Assembly (NCBI GenBank): GCA_032871835.1
Contig: CM065299.1
Coordinates: forward strand, 97,656,652 to 97,720,651
Length of the DNA: 64,000 nt
DNA from: Dipteronia dyeriana
Taxonomy: Eukaryota > Streptophyta > Magnoliopsida > Sapindales > Sapindaceae
Reading direction: 5' to 3'
Part shown: in pieces, positions 45,688-56,342 of the stretch
Layout: every line of letters starts with the position of its first letter
Position numbering within the stretch: position 1 is the first letter of the stretch
Translations under genes and position numbers: made by a program
The notes under the pieces: model-generated
What the model was told of the DNA's origin: nothing
Databases searched by the model: none
What the model saw: the letters and a program-made list of their open reading frames with translations, nothing else

Positions 45688-46296
45688 CTGAATAAAAATA
45701 TGAGCACTATAGTAGTTAATAGTCAAATTAAAAATCAATATTTACTAACAGTAATCTTAATTTACTAACAATAATTACTATAACTAATACGACACTTACA
45801 ATAATTTATTTACTTAAAAAACAAATTAAATAAACAAAAAAAATCATAATCTACTAACATAAAATTTTAAATTCACTAGTTCACTACTACAAATAAAATT
45901 GATAAATTTACTAACATAATATACTAACATAAAATTGATGATTTGAACCACTACTCTTAAATTTACTATCATAATCTACAAATGAAAAATTTTAATTTAT
46001 GAAAAAAACAATATCAAACATAATTACTACACTTAACATTCATCATTTACTTATTACAAAAAGTAATTTCAGTCATGCAAATTAACTTTCTAAATTTATT
46101 AATAACAAATATTAAAATTACTACTAAACTTAAAAATCTTAATAAACTAAACAAATAATATTAACATTAAAGCCCAAAAATTGATAAACTAACTAACTAA
46201 ATAGATAATGTTTTCATTAAGTAACTCAAATCTAAAAATAAACATATAAATTTACTATGAGAATATGTTAGACCAAAAGTAATAACAAAATTGTAC
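45688..46296 (-). other. Putative leader intron of the hAT-2 gene
   Basis: The minus strand has a donor-like AAAG/GTACAA at 46297/46296 and an acceptor TTTTTATTCAG ending at 45688, followed by ATAATG. The interval is AT-rich with repeated TTAGTAAAT motifs and has the same arrangement in hAT-1 (19792-20545). Splicing is inferred, not shown. Confidence 0.6.
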
Positions 46297-46470
46297 CTTT
46301 AAAATTTGGTGTGTTGGTGGAAAACGTAGAGAATTTTGTAGAGAGAGTAATAACCAAAATGAATGAAAAAGTTTAGAGAATTGGAGAATATATTAGAGAT
46401 TGAGATTTGAGAGAATGAGATATTGAAAGAATGATAGAGAGAGTTAATGGAAAATGAAATGGATGGAAGT

Positions 46471-46477
46471 ATTTATA
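46471..46477 (-). promoter_or_regulatory. TATA box of hAT-2
   Basis: The minus strand reads TTTCTATAAATACTTCC. It is followed by a pyrimidine-rich leader (TCTCTCTATC, CTCTCAAATCTCAATCTC) of about 170 bases before the leader donor site, so it is well placed as the core promoter of the transposase gene. Confidence 0.6.
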
Positions 46478-46564
46478 GAAAAATTTGATTTGTGGGTCAA
46501 AATGTAATTTAAAAGATTGTATGGGGGTTTTGGTAATTTTAATTTCCACCAACGGTGACGTCAG

Positions 46565-46595
46565 CCAACGGCTGGAATTGATTTCCAGCCGTTGG
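46565..46595. repeat. Perfect subterminal palindrome in hAT-2
   Basis: Two exact 13-bp arms (CCAACGGCTGGAA and TTCCAGCCGTTGG) are separated by five bases (TTGAT). A third partial copy, CCAACGGTGACGTCAG, lies just to the left (46549). It lies about 220 bp inside the right terminus and could be a transposase or host-factor site. Confidence 0.8.
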
Positions 46596-46820
46596 AGGTT
46601 TTTTGAAAAAAAAAAAAAAAAAAAAAAAAAATTGGCCTAACGGACCGCCGGGCCGGTCCGACAGGCATGGCACACCGGATTGGCGTGCCAGGCGGGCTGG
46701 CCTGCCGGGCCTCCTCCCAGAGGCCCAGCACGAGGCCTGTCCCTCTTCCTTCACGGGCCATTCCAAGAACGGCCCGTGAACTCCCTGGGCCGGCCCATTT
46801 TTACACCACTACCTATATAT

Positions 46821-47317
46821 ACAAAATACGGATGAAATTGACCTTCGGATGAATTTAGAATGGAGCGTCCAGATTTTACCATGTCATTAGTGAACAGTGA
46901 CAGTGAACAGTAACTCATCCGTGAAGTGAATAGTATATAGTGACAGTGAACATTAACGCATCCGTGAGTGAACAGTGAAGGTCAACTGTGAACAGTGAAG
47001 GTCAACTGTGAACAGTGAAAGTCAACTGTAAACAGTAAATAGTCAAAATTATGAAAATACCCTTTGTGGTCTTCCTAAGGTTTTTTGACGTTCTAAACTT
47101 GAAAATGATGTTTGTTTTGCCATCTGACTTCTCCATGATTCTGAATTGATCAAATTACCTCTGAAATACAAAGAAAAATACATTGATTACTACACAACAC
47201 AACACATTTATTTAAGCGAACGAACGAAATTATGTATAAATTGGGGAATTAATCATATTGGAAGTGTAAAATGATGATATTATCCCTTAGTAAACATACA
47301 TTTTTCAGTGTTAATCA
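46821..47317 (-). repeat. 5' LTR of element E, outer part
   Basis: It resumes after hAT-2 (ACAAAATACGGATGAAATTGACC) and runs to TTAATCA, followed by the AGAGC duplication. It contains an expanded array of GTGAACAGTGAAGGTCAACT-type units (46890-47045) that is much shorter in the 3' LTR, making this LTR about 100 bp longer once hAT-2 and the duplication are removed. Confidence 0.92.
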
Positions 47318-47322
47318 AGAGC

Positions 47323-47684
47323 CTCTATGATTCTTGGGAGAGATTCAAGGAGCTTGTGAGAAAATGCACACACCATGGTCTAATGAAGTGGCAACTTATA
47401 GAGTCATTCTACTATGGTATCATAAATGCAACAAGAACCTTGATTGATACGGCGGTTAGAGGTTCTTTGATGAAGAAATCAGAAGATGCAGCTTACAACA
47501 TCTTGGAAGAGTTATCTTCCATAAATTGCCAATGGAAGAGTGTTAGAGCCAAAAGGAAGGCCCCGGGTTTCAATGAAGTGGATGAAGTCACGTCTTTGAA
47601 GGCTCAAATTGAAGCTTTGACCAAACAAGTGAGTAAAATGTGTACGTTCTGAAAGCAAGCCAATGTGTCATTGAAATTCCCTTT
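47323..47684 (+). pseudogene. gag: Athila-type gag, middle part (element D)
   Basis: It continues the gag that breaks off at 32949: SLYDSWERFKELVRKCTHHG, MKWQLIESFYYGIINATRTL, DTAVRGSLMKKSEDAAYNIL, DEVTSLKAQIEALTKQVSK. A stop occurs near 47652. It corresponds to 6480-6800 of element A. It is cut again by the solo LTR at 47690. Confidence 0.85.
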
Positions 47685-47689
47685 ATCTT

Positions 47690-49921
47690 TGTAGTGAAAT
47701 TTACCTAAAGGGGGGTGAATAGGTATATACTCCAATTTTTATCATCTTTTTAAAACAATGCAAATATAAATGCTTAATGAAAATTGCAAACAAAGACACA
47801 AGATATTTACATGGTAAAACCTCCAAAGAGGAAACATCCACAGGTTGATTCCATAACCACCGGCAAGAGCAAATCCACTATTTCAAATAGAGTTACACAC
47901 TCAAGCAATCACACATGCTCTACAAGCTTTCACTCTCACTCTATCTTGAACCTAGTGATCTACTAAGCCGACTTCCTATCCAAGACCCCCTGTCTCTAGG
48001 AAGATTTCTTGCTCACCTATCCGGATCCTCCTGAACTTAGGCAAGACTTCTTGCTTGACTATCCAAGGCTTCACACCTCCAAGACTTCCTTGCTTGACAA
48101 TCCGAGGCTTCACACCTCTTGCCAAGACTTCCTTGCTCAACAATCCGAGGTTTCACACCTCTTGTCGAGACTTCCACTTGCTTAGCTATCCAAGTCTTCC
48201 CGACTCTAGCTAAGACTTACAAATGCTCAAATCAAAGAATCACTCTAAGATATGAGACTTTCTACCTCTTCACAAGGCATCTAAGTTATCATGAATGCAA
48301 ATCGCAAACAAGCACTCAACATAGAAAATGATGATCAACAATTTCTATGGACATGCAACTAGATGACTAGATTATGCTTTCAAAGATCAATCACAAATGC
48401 ATCTAGACAACTTAAGCATGTTATTAACTAAGAACCAAATCAATGAAATTAATAGATCAATTGATGTAGATCTAGTTCTTAGAAAATGAAATTAAATCTA
48501 GAAATAGTCAATCAAGCATAAGAACAAAAGATTTCTAGAAACAATTTCATGTTTATCAAGTTTAGCACAAATCTAGCTAAACTTAAAAATCAAATCACAA
48601 ACCACAAAATGATATCAAAATCATCCTAGTCATGCTTCTAAATTAAATAACATCAATCAATAAGAAGATCTAACAAGAAAACTAAGAAGAAGATAATTTT
48701 ACCAACAAAGATGCAATCACGAACTGAAGATGAGATCACAACAAAAAATGTAGACACCCATTGATTCTAGATATGCTTGGGGTTTGTATAACTCTTCAAG
48801 ACACTCGAAATCGGTTTTTAAATCAAGTGATTCGGAGTAGAAATGAAGAAGTTATCACAAAAACAAAAATCAAAATGTTGAGAGAAAAATTCTGCAATTG
48901 TTCTTCAATTTCTCAACTTGTTCTTCATGTAAGGAATGAGAGGGAATGAGAGTTTTTAAAGAGTGAAAAGCCAAAGGACCATTTTGCCCCACTTTCATTA
49001 GTGTCTCCCCGAGATGGCACATGGGTATCTCGGGGCAGAACACTCTTGGGGCCGAGATGGCCAGGCGCCATCTCGGGTTGGTGCATGTTGATGGCTTAAG
49101 CCGTCGCACCTCACCCCTTGCGCTCTCCTCTCTTTCTTTGACCGTTCTTTGGCCTTCTAACTTCGAATTTGAATCCGTTTGAAGATTACAAACCGAGACT
49201 CCCTCATGGACATGGACATATAAGATACTCAACCCAGAAAATAATAATTTGACTCAATATACCAAGATGAAGACAATGTATGCAACATGAGTTGAAAGTT
49301 TAGTATCTTTTGACTTAGAACTTGAAATCAATAGAATGAGTAACCGAATTGACTGGAACTCAATCATGAACAATATAAGACTAAAATCAAGTTCAAGATC
49401 CATGTTATATAAACATATAAAAAAACAAACACATTTTACACAAGAATGCAAACTACATAGAGATAGTCTTCAATCATGCATTTCCCAAAACATGATAATT
49501 TCATACCAATGCATGAGCATTCAACTTCAAGTGTGTAAAAGTGCTATACCAAATGATGCGCTACGATACAGGGACACAAATGTATGAATTGTGTGTGTGT
49601 GTGCAATTAAAGATGCACAACTAAGTAGGGACATATATGAATGAATTGTGTGTGTGTGCGTAATTAAAGATGCACAACTAAGCAGGGACACATATGAATG
49701 AATTGTGTGTGTGTGCGCTTACGCCTTGCAAGAGAAAGAAGGATTTCGATACCTTAGCATCCAAGAATAGTACCAATCCTCTTGAAGACAAACTTTGCAT
49801 CATGAGAAGTTGATTTTCTTCCTTGAAGCTCTTATCATCACGAACCACTTAAGCAACTAAGCAATACAAAGAAATGAAGTTTTGTTATGGAATCAAACCA
49901 ACACAAATCTAGGACCTAACA
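47690..49921. mobile_element. Solo LTR, probably Ty1/copia SIRE/Maximus-like
   Basis: A 2232-bp segment beginning TGTAGTGAAATTTACC and ending AGGACCTAACA, flanked by the exact duplication ATCTT (47685-47689, 49922-49926), and interrupting the gag of element D. It contains AGGGGGGTGAATAGG near its left end, a motif I associate with long plant copia LTRs, and no coding sequence, PBS or second LTR. It therefore fits a solo LTR from recombination. Internal repeats: about four ~45-bp units (CAAGACTTCCTTGCTTGACAATCC type, 48030-48220) and 2.5 units of ~64 bp containing GT runs (49565-49725). Confidence 0.8.
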
Positions 49922-49926
49922 ATCTT

Positions 49927-51267
49927 CCTTAGGACCTAACAGTCATGTTATGAGATAAGCTTCGGACCACATGGAAGTGCGAAATGTGATTTTGCAACCC
50001 CATCAACAGCTGAACAAGCAACCTTTGTAAACAACAATCGAAACTTTGCCAACCAAAACCAAGGCTCACAAAATAATTAATTCTATAACACCTATAACTC
50101 GGGATGGAGGAATCATCCCAACTTCTCTTGGAAGGACAACCAAAACTAACAACAACAACCCCAAGCTTATAACCGCCAAAATTCCGGGTTCCAAAACCAA
50201 GTTGTTAACATTCAAATGGAAAAGAAGCCAACTCTTGAAGATGGATAAAATGATGGAAATGCAAGATGCAACATTGAAGAAGCTTAATTCAAAAATGGAT
50301 CAAATTGCCCAACAAAGTCAAGCAGCCATTCAAAACCTTGAAGTGCAAGTTGGCCAACTAGCAAGAGGTGCCCAAGCAAGACAACAAGGGATCTTGCCTA
50401 GTGACACAATCATAAATCCAAAGGATCATTACAAGGTTATCTCTTTAAGGAGCGGTAAAGAAGTTGAGATGTCGAAGAATTTTGTGGTGAGAAATGAAGT
50501 TGTGATATATGGGAATGAGAAGACCGTAGAGAATGATGAAGAAAATGTTATCAAACGGGGTGATAAAGAGAAGAATGATGAGAAAGAGGTACTAGAGAAG
50601 GATGAAGATCATGCCAACAATCCACCAAACACATCATGTGTAGTGCTACCACCTCCACAAGAGAAAGCATATGTTCCACCGATCCCATTTCCGCAAAGAT
50701 TGAAGAAACATAAAGATGCTCAGAAGTTCGCAAGGTTCTTGGAAGTTTTCAAGAAATTACACATCAATATTCCATTTACGGTAGCTTTTGCTCAAATGCC
50801 TACTAATGTGAAGTTCATGAAGGAGCTTCTTTCTAACAAAAGAAAGCTAGAAGAGTTTGAAACGATGTCCTTAACGGAGAAATGTAATGCAATCTTACAA
50901 AACAAGCTTCCACCTAAGCAAAAAGATATGGGGAAGTTCATAATTCTTTATACCATCAAAACTTCGAGTTTTAGCAAGGCACTTATTGATTCGGGAGCTA
51001 GCATCAATTTGATACGGTTCTCAGTTTTTGAGAAGCTTTAGGTGGGAGAAGTCATACCCACTAGTGTGACCCTCTAACTTGTTGATAGATCTATCAAACT
51101 TATAAGAGGAGTGATGGAAGATGTTCTTGTAAATGTGGAGAATCTATACTTCCCGGTTGACTATGTGATTCTTGAAATGGAAAAAGATGTAGAGATTCCA
51201 CCCCTTTTAGGAATACCATTTCTAAAGACTGCAGGGGAACTAATTGATGTGAAGGAGGATAAGATGA
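49927..51267 (+). pseudogene. Athila-type gag C-terminus and protease (element D)
   Basis: It begins with a degenerate knuckle-like CYEISFGPHGSAKC (49944-49985), then ATFVNNNRNFANQNQ, GWRNHPNFSW in mixed frames, and a long frame (50046-51041). This frame has LKKLNSKMDQIAQQSQAAIQ, LEVQVGQLARGAQARQQG, YKVISLRSGKEVEMSKN, an acidic linker, EKAYVPPIPFPQRLKKHKDA, FKKLHINIPFT and the protease active site KALIDSGASINLI (50980-51018). After a stop at 51042 the protease tail DRSIKLIRGVMEDVLVNVEN and IPPLLGIPFLKTAGELID follows, cut by element F after KEDKMTL. Confidence 0.85.
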
Positions 51268-51272
51268 CTTTG

Positions 51273-51801
51273 TGATGTAAAACAGGTAGCTGACTTGTAC
51301 ATGACTTTGAGGGACCATCCTTAATTCAAGGCTAAGTAACTTTACGTGAAGTGAATCGATGAGATCTTTTCAAATCACAGCCTTCGACGGTGAGGCACGT
51401 AATTTTTCGATCAAATTCCATCATTTAGGCCCCCAAAATTACATTTTTTTCATTTTAGGAAACTTTTCTTTTTAGTCACAAATTGACTTTAACAAGTCAG
51501 AATCGCCTACCGTCAATTCTGGCTTGTTTAGGGTCATTAGTATCATTTATTTCCATAACTTTCGTAATTTCGCTACTTTTGGCAACTATTGCTATTTTCG
51601 GTAACTTTTGCTATGTAATCCCGTTTCTTGTCCAACAAGGATTCGGGTAGGGTTTTATCAATTTAAATATACTTGTAAGCCAAAAGGCTCATTAGCTTTT
51701 GATTCAATAAAAAATTCAGAATTATTTCTCTTTATTTCTAGTGAATTCCAGTATAATACAAAATATAGACATCTTATTCCTTTACGTTTTCCACTGGGTC
51801 A
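51273..51801 (+). repeat. 5' LTR of element F
   Basis: 529 bp from TGATGTAAAACAGG to CCACTGGGTCA. It is collinear with the 3' LTR and contains AATTTCGCTACTTTTGGCAAC-type short repeats with one unit fewer than in the 3' copy. Confidence 0.9.
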
Positions 51802-51803
51802 AT

Positions 51804-51815
51804 TGGTATCAGAGG
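51804..51815 (+). other. Primer-binding site, initiator tRNA-Met type (element F)
   Basis: TGGTATCAGAGG, two bases after the 5' LTR, is the complement of the tRNA-iMet 3' end except for the last base. Confidence 0.88.
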
Positions 51816-51879
51816 ATGAATTTGTTGATCTCAATGTCAACTAACGGAGTAAGAGACAGAAACCCTACTGACGGTGATC

Positions 51880-53030
51880 ATGGGGTGGAGGCCTTGTAGG
51901 TGGCGGTGGAGAAACAACGACAACAAATGAGGGAGATTCGTGAACTGTTTGTCGGGATGAACCTCAACGCTAACAACAGACAGCTACAACTGGAAAATAG
52001 GACACATGTTGAAGGATTTGCTAGAGGCCAACCTGTTAACAGAGAACGCCTTCCTCGTCATCAACCTGATAGCGAGGATGATTCTGAAAAAAAAAAGAAA
52101 CAGAGGATACGGTGTATTTCAAACAGTGAGAAAAACCAAAGAGCATGATAACTACCAGTTGAAGGCAGATCTTCCAAGCTTTAATGGGAATCTGCGTACA
52201 TAGGATTTTCTTGATTGGATCACAAAAGTAGAGCGGTTCTTTGAGATGATAAGATTCTGGAAGAGAATATGGTAAGGTTTGTCGCCTATAGACTAAAAGA
52301 AGGGGATGCAGTCTGGTAGGATCAGTTGTAGAAGAACTGCCAGAAACAAGGAAAGGAGCTTGTAAGGACCTGACGTAGAATGAAGCAGCTTATGATGGGT
52401 AGGTTTCTGCCATCAGAATATAAGCAATATTTATTCCAGTTGCTACAGAATTGTTCATAGGGGACCAAGTCGGTGTTTGATTACAAGGCACATATTTCTA
52501 GGCTTTTAAAGTGAAATAACTTGAGTGAAACATATGGGCAGCACGTAGCCAGATACCTCAATGGGTTAAGGCCATCACTTCGAGATAAGAACGGATTGAA
52601 AGTGTTGTGGATTGTAGATGAAGCTCATAACATGGCGTTGAAGGTCGAGTTGATGGAACATAGAGGTGGAAACCTTGGATTTATGAGGAACATTCAAGAG
52701 TCAGCATTCCCTAACAGGGACAAGGGTGTTCAATCATCGATCCCGTTGAGCCAACCTAAAGGAGTTAGTGGAGAATAGGGTAGTAGCAACCAAGCAGCAG
52801 CTCCAGTCAATAGAAACGTACCCATAAATCTGAATCCAAACCCCTATACTAGACCTATACCAGGGATTTGTTACAGATGCAGAAAACCTAGTCATCATTC
52901 AAATGCATGTCTTGATTGCTCTAAACCAGTAAATTGGGTGGAAGAATGCGAAGAAGGCCCAGATGATCTTGAGGATGAAGAAGGACAATATAACTTGTAT
53001 GAGGGCGTAGAATTCGCTGAAGAAGATTGA
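51880..53030 (+). pseudogene. gag: Chromovirus gag with CCHC zinc knuckle (element F)
   Basis: Pieces include the N-terminal coiled region VEKQRQQMREIRELFVGMNL, DNYQLKADLPSFNGNL, a frame with YLNGLRPSLRDKNGLKVLWI and MALKVELMEHRGG, and the knuckle CYRCRKPSHHSNAC (about 52869-52912; C-x2-C-x4-H-x4-C intact). An acidic tail EECEEGPDDLEDEEGQ follows. Multiple stops and shifts break it. Confidence 0.8.
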
Positions 53031-53099
53031 TAGTGGGTTAATTGTGTGGTGCAACGGGTGTACTACAAGTCAAAAACAAGAGGACCTTAATCAACGTAA

Positions 53100-53490
53100 C
53101 AATATATTTTGGTCTTACTGCACAATCAATCAGAAAGTCTATGACCTAATCGCGGACAGTGGGAGTTATGAAAACTTTGTTGTAAGTTGGTGGATCATCT
53201 GAAATTGCCAACCGAGAAACATTCCAATCTTTATACTATTGGTTGGATCAATAAGAGATCGACAGTAAAGGTAACTAAGATTTGTCGTGTTCCTATTTCT
53301 ATTGGTAAAGTATATAAGAAGGAAGTAGTTTATGATGTGATTGATATGAATGTCAGCCATGTGTTGTTTGATCAGCCATGGCAGTATGATGTTGATATTA
53401 CTTATAATGGTCGGGACAACACTTATTTATTTACCTGGGGGTCACACAAAATTGTTATGGCTCCTTCCAAGCATTAGAAAGTGCCTAACA
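53100..53490 (+). pseudogene. Aspartic protease (element F)
   Basis: [14 protein letters not shown] (about 53143-53185) is the D-S-G-S active-site motif of this lineage. Then HSNLYTIGWINKRSTVKVTK, CRVPISIGKVYKKEVVYDVI, MNVSHVLFDQPWQYDVDITY and TYLFTWGSHKIVMAP follow in the frame 53187-53477. A frameshift lies between the active site and the rest. Confidence 0.78.
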
Positions 53491-53639
53491 AGCCTTCTGA
53501 AGTAGAGAAACAGTCCTTTCTAACCATTACCGGATCTAACATGGAATTTGTGATAGATGTTAAGGGTGCACATCAGGTCTATGCTTTAACGGTTAAAGCT
53601 CTTGTGGTATAAGGGGAAGAAGCACCAGCGGTAACTGTT

Positions 53640-55000
53640 CTTGAGAAAATACAGTAGTTGCTGAAATAATTCAAAGACATCACTTTAGAGGATTTGCCCA
53701 ACAACTTACCTCCATTAAAAGATATTCAGCACCATATAGAACTTATACCTGGGGTGAGTTTGCCCAATCTGCCACATTACCGGATGAGTCCAAAGAAGAA
53801 TAAAATTTTATGGGAGAAAATAAAAGAATTATTGCAGAAGGGTTTCATACGTGAGAGCATGATCCCTTGTGTAGTTCATGTGTTGCTGACACCAAAGAAG
53901 GATGAGAGTTTACGTATATGCATGGACAATCGAGCTATCAACAAGATAATCGTCAAGTATCAATTTTTGATTCCCTGCTTAGATGACATGTTGGATCGAA
54001 GCTATTTTCAAAGATTGATTTACGCAGGGGGTATCACCAAATTTGGGTCAGGCCTGGAGATGAATGGAAGGTGGCGCTCAAGAGCAAGGATGGTTTGTAT
54101 GAGTGGCAGGTCATATCATTCGGTCTACCAAATGCATCCAGTACCTTCGTACGGGTGATGAATCAGGTATTGAGGCCTTTTATGGGAAAGTTCATTGTTG
54201 TTTATTTGACAACATTCTCATATATAGTAGGACTGAAGAAGAGCATGTGGAGCAGTTGTTAGAGGTGTTAAAAGTTTTACAGGAAAATCAACTGTTTCTT
54301 AATCTCAAGAATTGCAGTTTTATGACCAGCAGCTTGTTATTTTTGGGTTATGTGATGAGTTCGGAGGGAATTCATGTGGATGAAAAGAAGGTCTGAGCAA
54401 CTCAAGAGTGGCCTGCATCAAAAACCGTGAGTGAAGTTCATAGCTTTCATGGTTCAGCCACTTTCTATCACCGATTTATTGAGAATTTTAGCACTAGCAT
54501 GGCAGCGATAACATAATGCATGAAGAAAGGTCAGTTGCAGTGGGGAGAAGAGGCAGAGATGAGTTTTGCATTAATCAAGGAGAAATTGTGTACTGCATCG
54601 GTACTGGCTCTACTTAGTTTTGAGAATATTTTTGAAGTGGAGTGTGATGCTAGTGGTGTAGGAATATGAGCTGTGTTGTCCCAGGAAAACCGACCAGTAA
54701 CTTTCTTTAGTGAGAAATTAAGTGAAGCTCGCCAGAAATGGAGTACTTATGATCAAGAGTTCTACACAGTAGTCCGAGCCTTGAAGCATTAGGAAAACTA
54801 CTTAGTACAGAGGGAGTTTGTCTTATACACCGACCATCAAGCTTTAAAGTTTATCAATATTTAGAAGAACTTGGACAACATGCATGTCAGGTGGGCCACT
54901 TTCCTTTAGAAATTTCCCTTTATTATTACGCACAAGTCAGTGGTTTTGAACCGAGTTACTGATTCGTTGAGCCGTCGTGCCACCCTGCTTGTGACCCTAG
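53640..55000 (+). pseudogene. Reverse transcriptase and RNase H (element F)
   Basis: [102 protein letters not shown]. The catalytic YFDD appears as LFDNILIYS (about 54204-54230), so one aspartate is lost. RNase [29 protein letters not shown] (stops within), [20 protein letters not shown]. Frameshifts near 54000-54110, stops at 54397, 54670, 54790 and 54862. Confidence 0.85.
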
Positions 55001-55059
55001 CTCATGAGATTGTGGGGTTGGATTCTTCGAAGGAGTTGTATGGGGAGGATGAAGACTTC

Positions 55060-56342
55060 AAGGAAATCTAGTTAAAATGTATTAAGAAGCAGTTTGTTAG
55101 TGATTTTCGTGTGAGTGATGGGTATCTGTTTCGTGGAAATCATTTGTGTATTCCTAGAACGTCTTTACGGGAGAAGTTATCCGTAACTTGTACGGAGGTG
55201 GATTGAGTGGACACTTGGGATGAGACAAAACAGTGGCTAGCTTGGACGAAAGGTATTTCTAGCCGCAACTGAAATGTGATGTTGTAAATTTTATGCAGAG
55301 ATGTTATACTTGTCAGGTGTCTAAAGGTCAGTCACAAAATACTGGTCTTTATATGCCACTGTCTATTCCTAAAAGCATTTGGGAGGATTTGTCTATGGAT
55401 TTTGTGTTAGGACTACCTCATACAAAAAGTGGAGTAGATTCGGTTTTTGTAGAGGTCAACAGATTCTCAAAAATGGCTCACTTCATCCCTAGCCAGAAAA
55501 CCTCTGATGTTTCACATACAGCTCGACTATTCTTCAGAGAATTTGTCCGACTACATAGAGTGCCGCATTCAATTATTCTGATCGTGACACAAAATTCCTT
55601 AGCCATTTTTGGGTGACCTCACGGAAGATGTTTAATACCTCTCTAAAACGTGGTACTACTACACTCCCACAAACTGATGGACAAACAGAAGTGACGAACA
55701 GGACCTTGGGAAATCCGGTTCTATGTGTTTATGAAGATAAGCCAAAACAGTGGGATCATGCATTACCTCAAGTTGAGTTTGCCTACAACAGTGTTGTACA
55801 TAGTGCCACGGGAAAATCCCTTTTTGTTGTGACATAAGTGTCGCCACCAAAGCATACTGTGGGCTTAATTCATTTACCAAAGGGTTTAGGAGTTAGTGTT
55901 ACTGTAGAAAACATGGCTACTCAGGCTCATACGGTGCAAGCAGAGGTGAGACAGAAACCGGAAGGAACCAATACGAAATACAAGGCAACTGTAGACAAGC
56001 ATAGGCATCGAAAGGTGTTTGAGGAGGGTGATTCAATGATGGTTTTCTTGCTCAAGGAGAGGTTCCCAGTTGGGACTTATAACAAATTGAAGCCCAAGAA
56101 GTATGGTCTGTATCGGGTTCTGAAGAAGATCAATGATAATGCCTATGTGATCGAGCTACCTGAGACCATGGGGATTTTAAATGCTTTAATGTTGCAGACC
56201 TATTCTAGTATCATGCGGAAGAGTCTATTTATCCTGAGCCTAACTCAAGGTCGAGTTCTCTCCAAGTAGAGGGGACTGATGTAGAACATGTAGCAGACTC
56301 GTACATGGATTTGAAGAACCATCATAAATTCAAGGCTAAGTG
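55060..56342 (+). pseudogene. Integrase and C-terminal region (element F)
   Basis: The zinc region is degenerate, with [20 protein letters not shown] at 55296-55350. The core has [33 protein letters not shown], and [18 protein letters not shown] (Glu present), with the second Asp in a shifted frame ([13 protein letters not shown] for the usual SDRD). The C-terminus [40 protein letters not shown]. The final frame [20 protein letters not shown] continues across the polypurine tract and 22 codons into the 3' LTR to a TGA at 56340-56342. Confidence 0.8.

Larger units (their letters stand above)
43017..46812 (-). mobile_element. hAT-2: complete hAT-family DNA transposon with intact transposase
   Basis: A 3.8-kb element flanked by an exact 8-bp duplication CTATATAT (43009-43016, 46813-46820), the hAT hallmark. 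Ends: AAAGGTGTAAAAATGG on the left and GTAGTGGTGTAAAAATGG on the complementary right, sharing GGTGTAAAAATGG. Both subterminal regions (43025-43270, 46635-46795) are dense in GGCC/GGGCC motifs, the kind of array hAT transposases bind. A long A tract (46604-46631) lies near the right end. The other LTR of element E preserves the empty site. A TATA box, leader intron and an uninterrupted 692-codon transposase frame are present. Confidence 0.93.
32950..47317 (-). mobile_element. Element E: Athila-lineage retrotransposon with both LTRs
   Basis: A structurally complete element on the minus strand. The 5' LTR (42225-47317) is interrupted by hAT-2, and the 3' LTR is 32950-34139. LTRs run TGATTAACACTG...GAACGTGTCA on the element strand. 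The 5-bp duplication is AGAGC (32945-32949 and 47318-47322). The tRNA-Asp-type PBS, gag, protease, RT, RNase H and integrase are all recognisable, and the polypurine tract is AGTTGGGTGGTG (complement of 34140-34151). The LTRs differ at about 5 percent in the first 257 bp compared (12 differences, mostly transitions). It lies in the gag of element D. Confidence 0.93.

Noticed and set aside
48030..48220. Regularly spaced repeats in the solo LTR that could suggest a CRISPR-like array
   Set aside because: The units are adjacent and degenerate, without unique spacers, and the context is a plant retrotransposon LTR.
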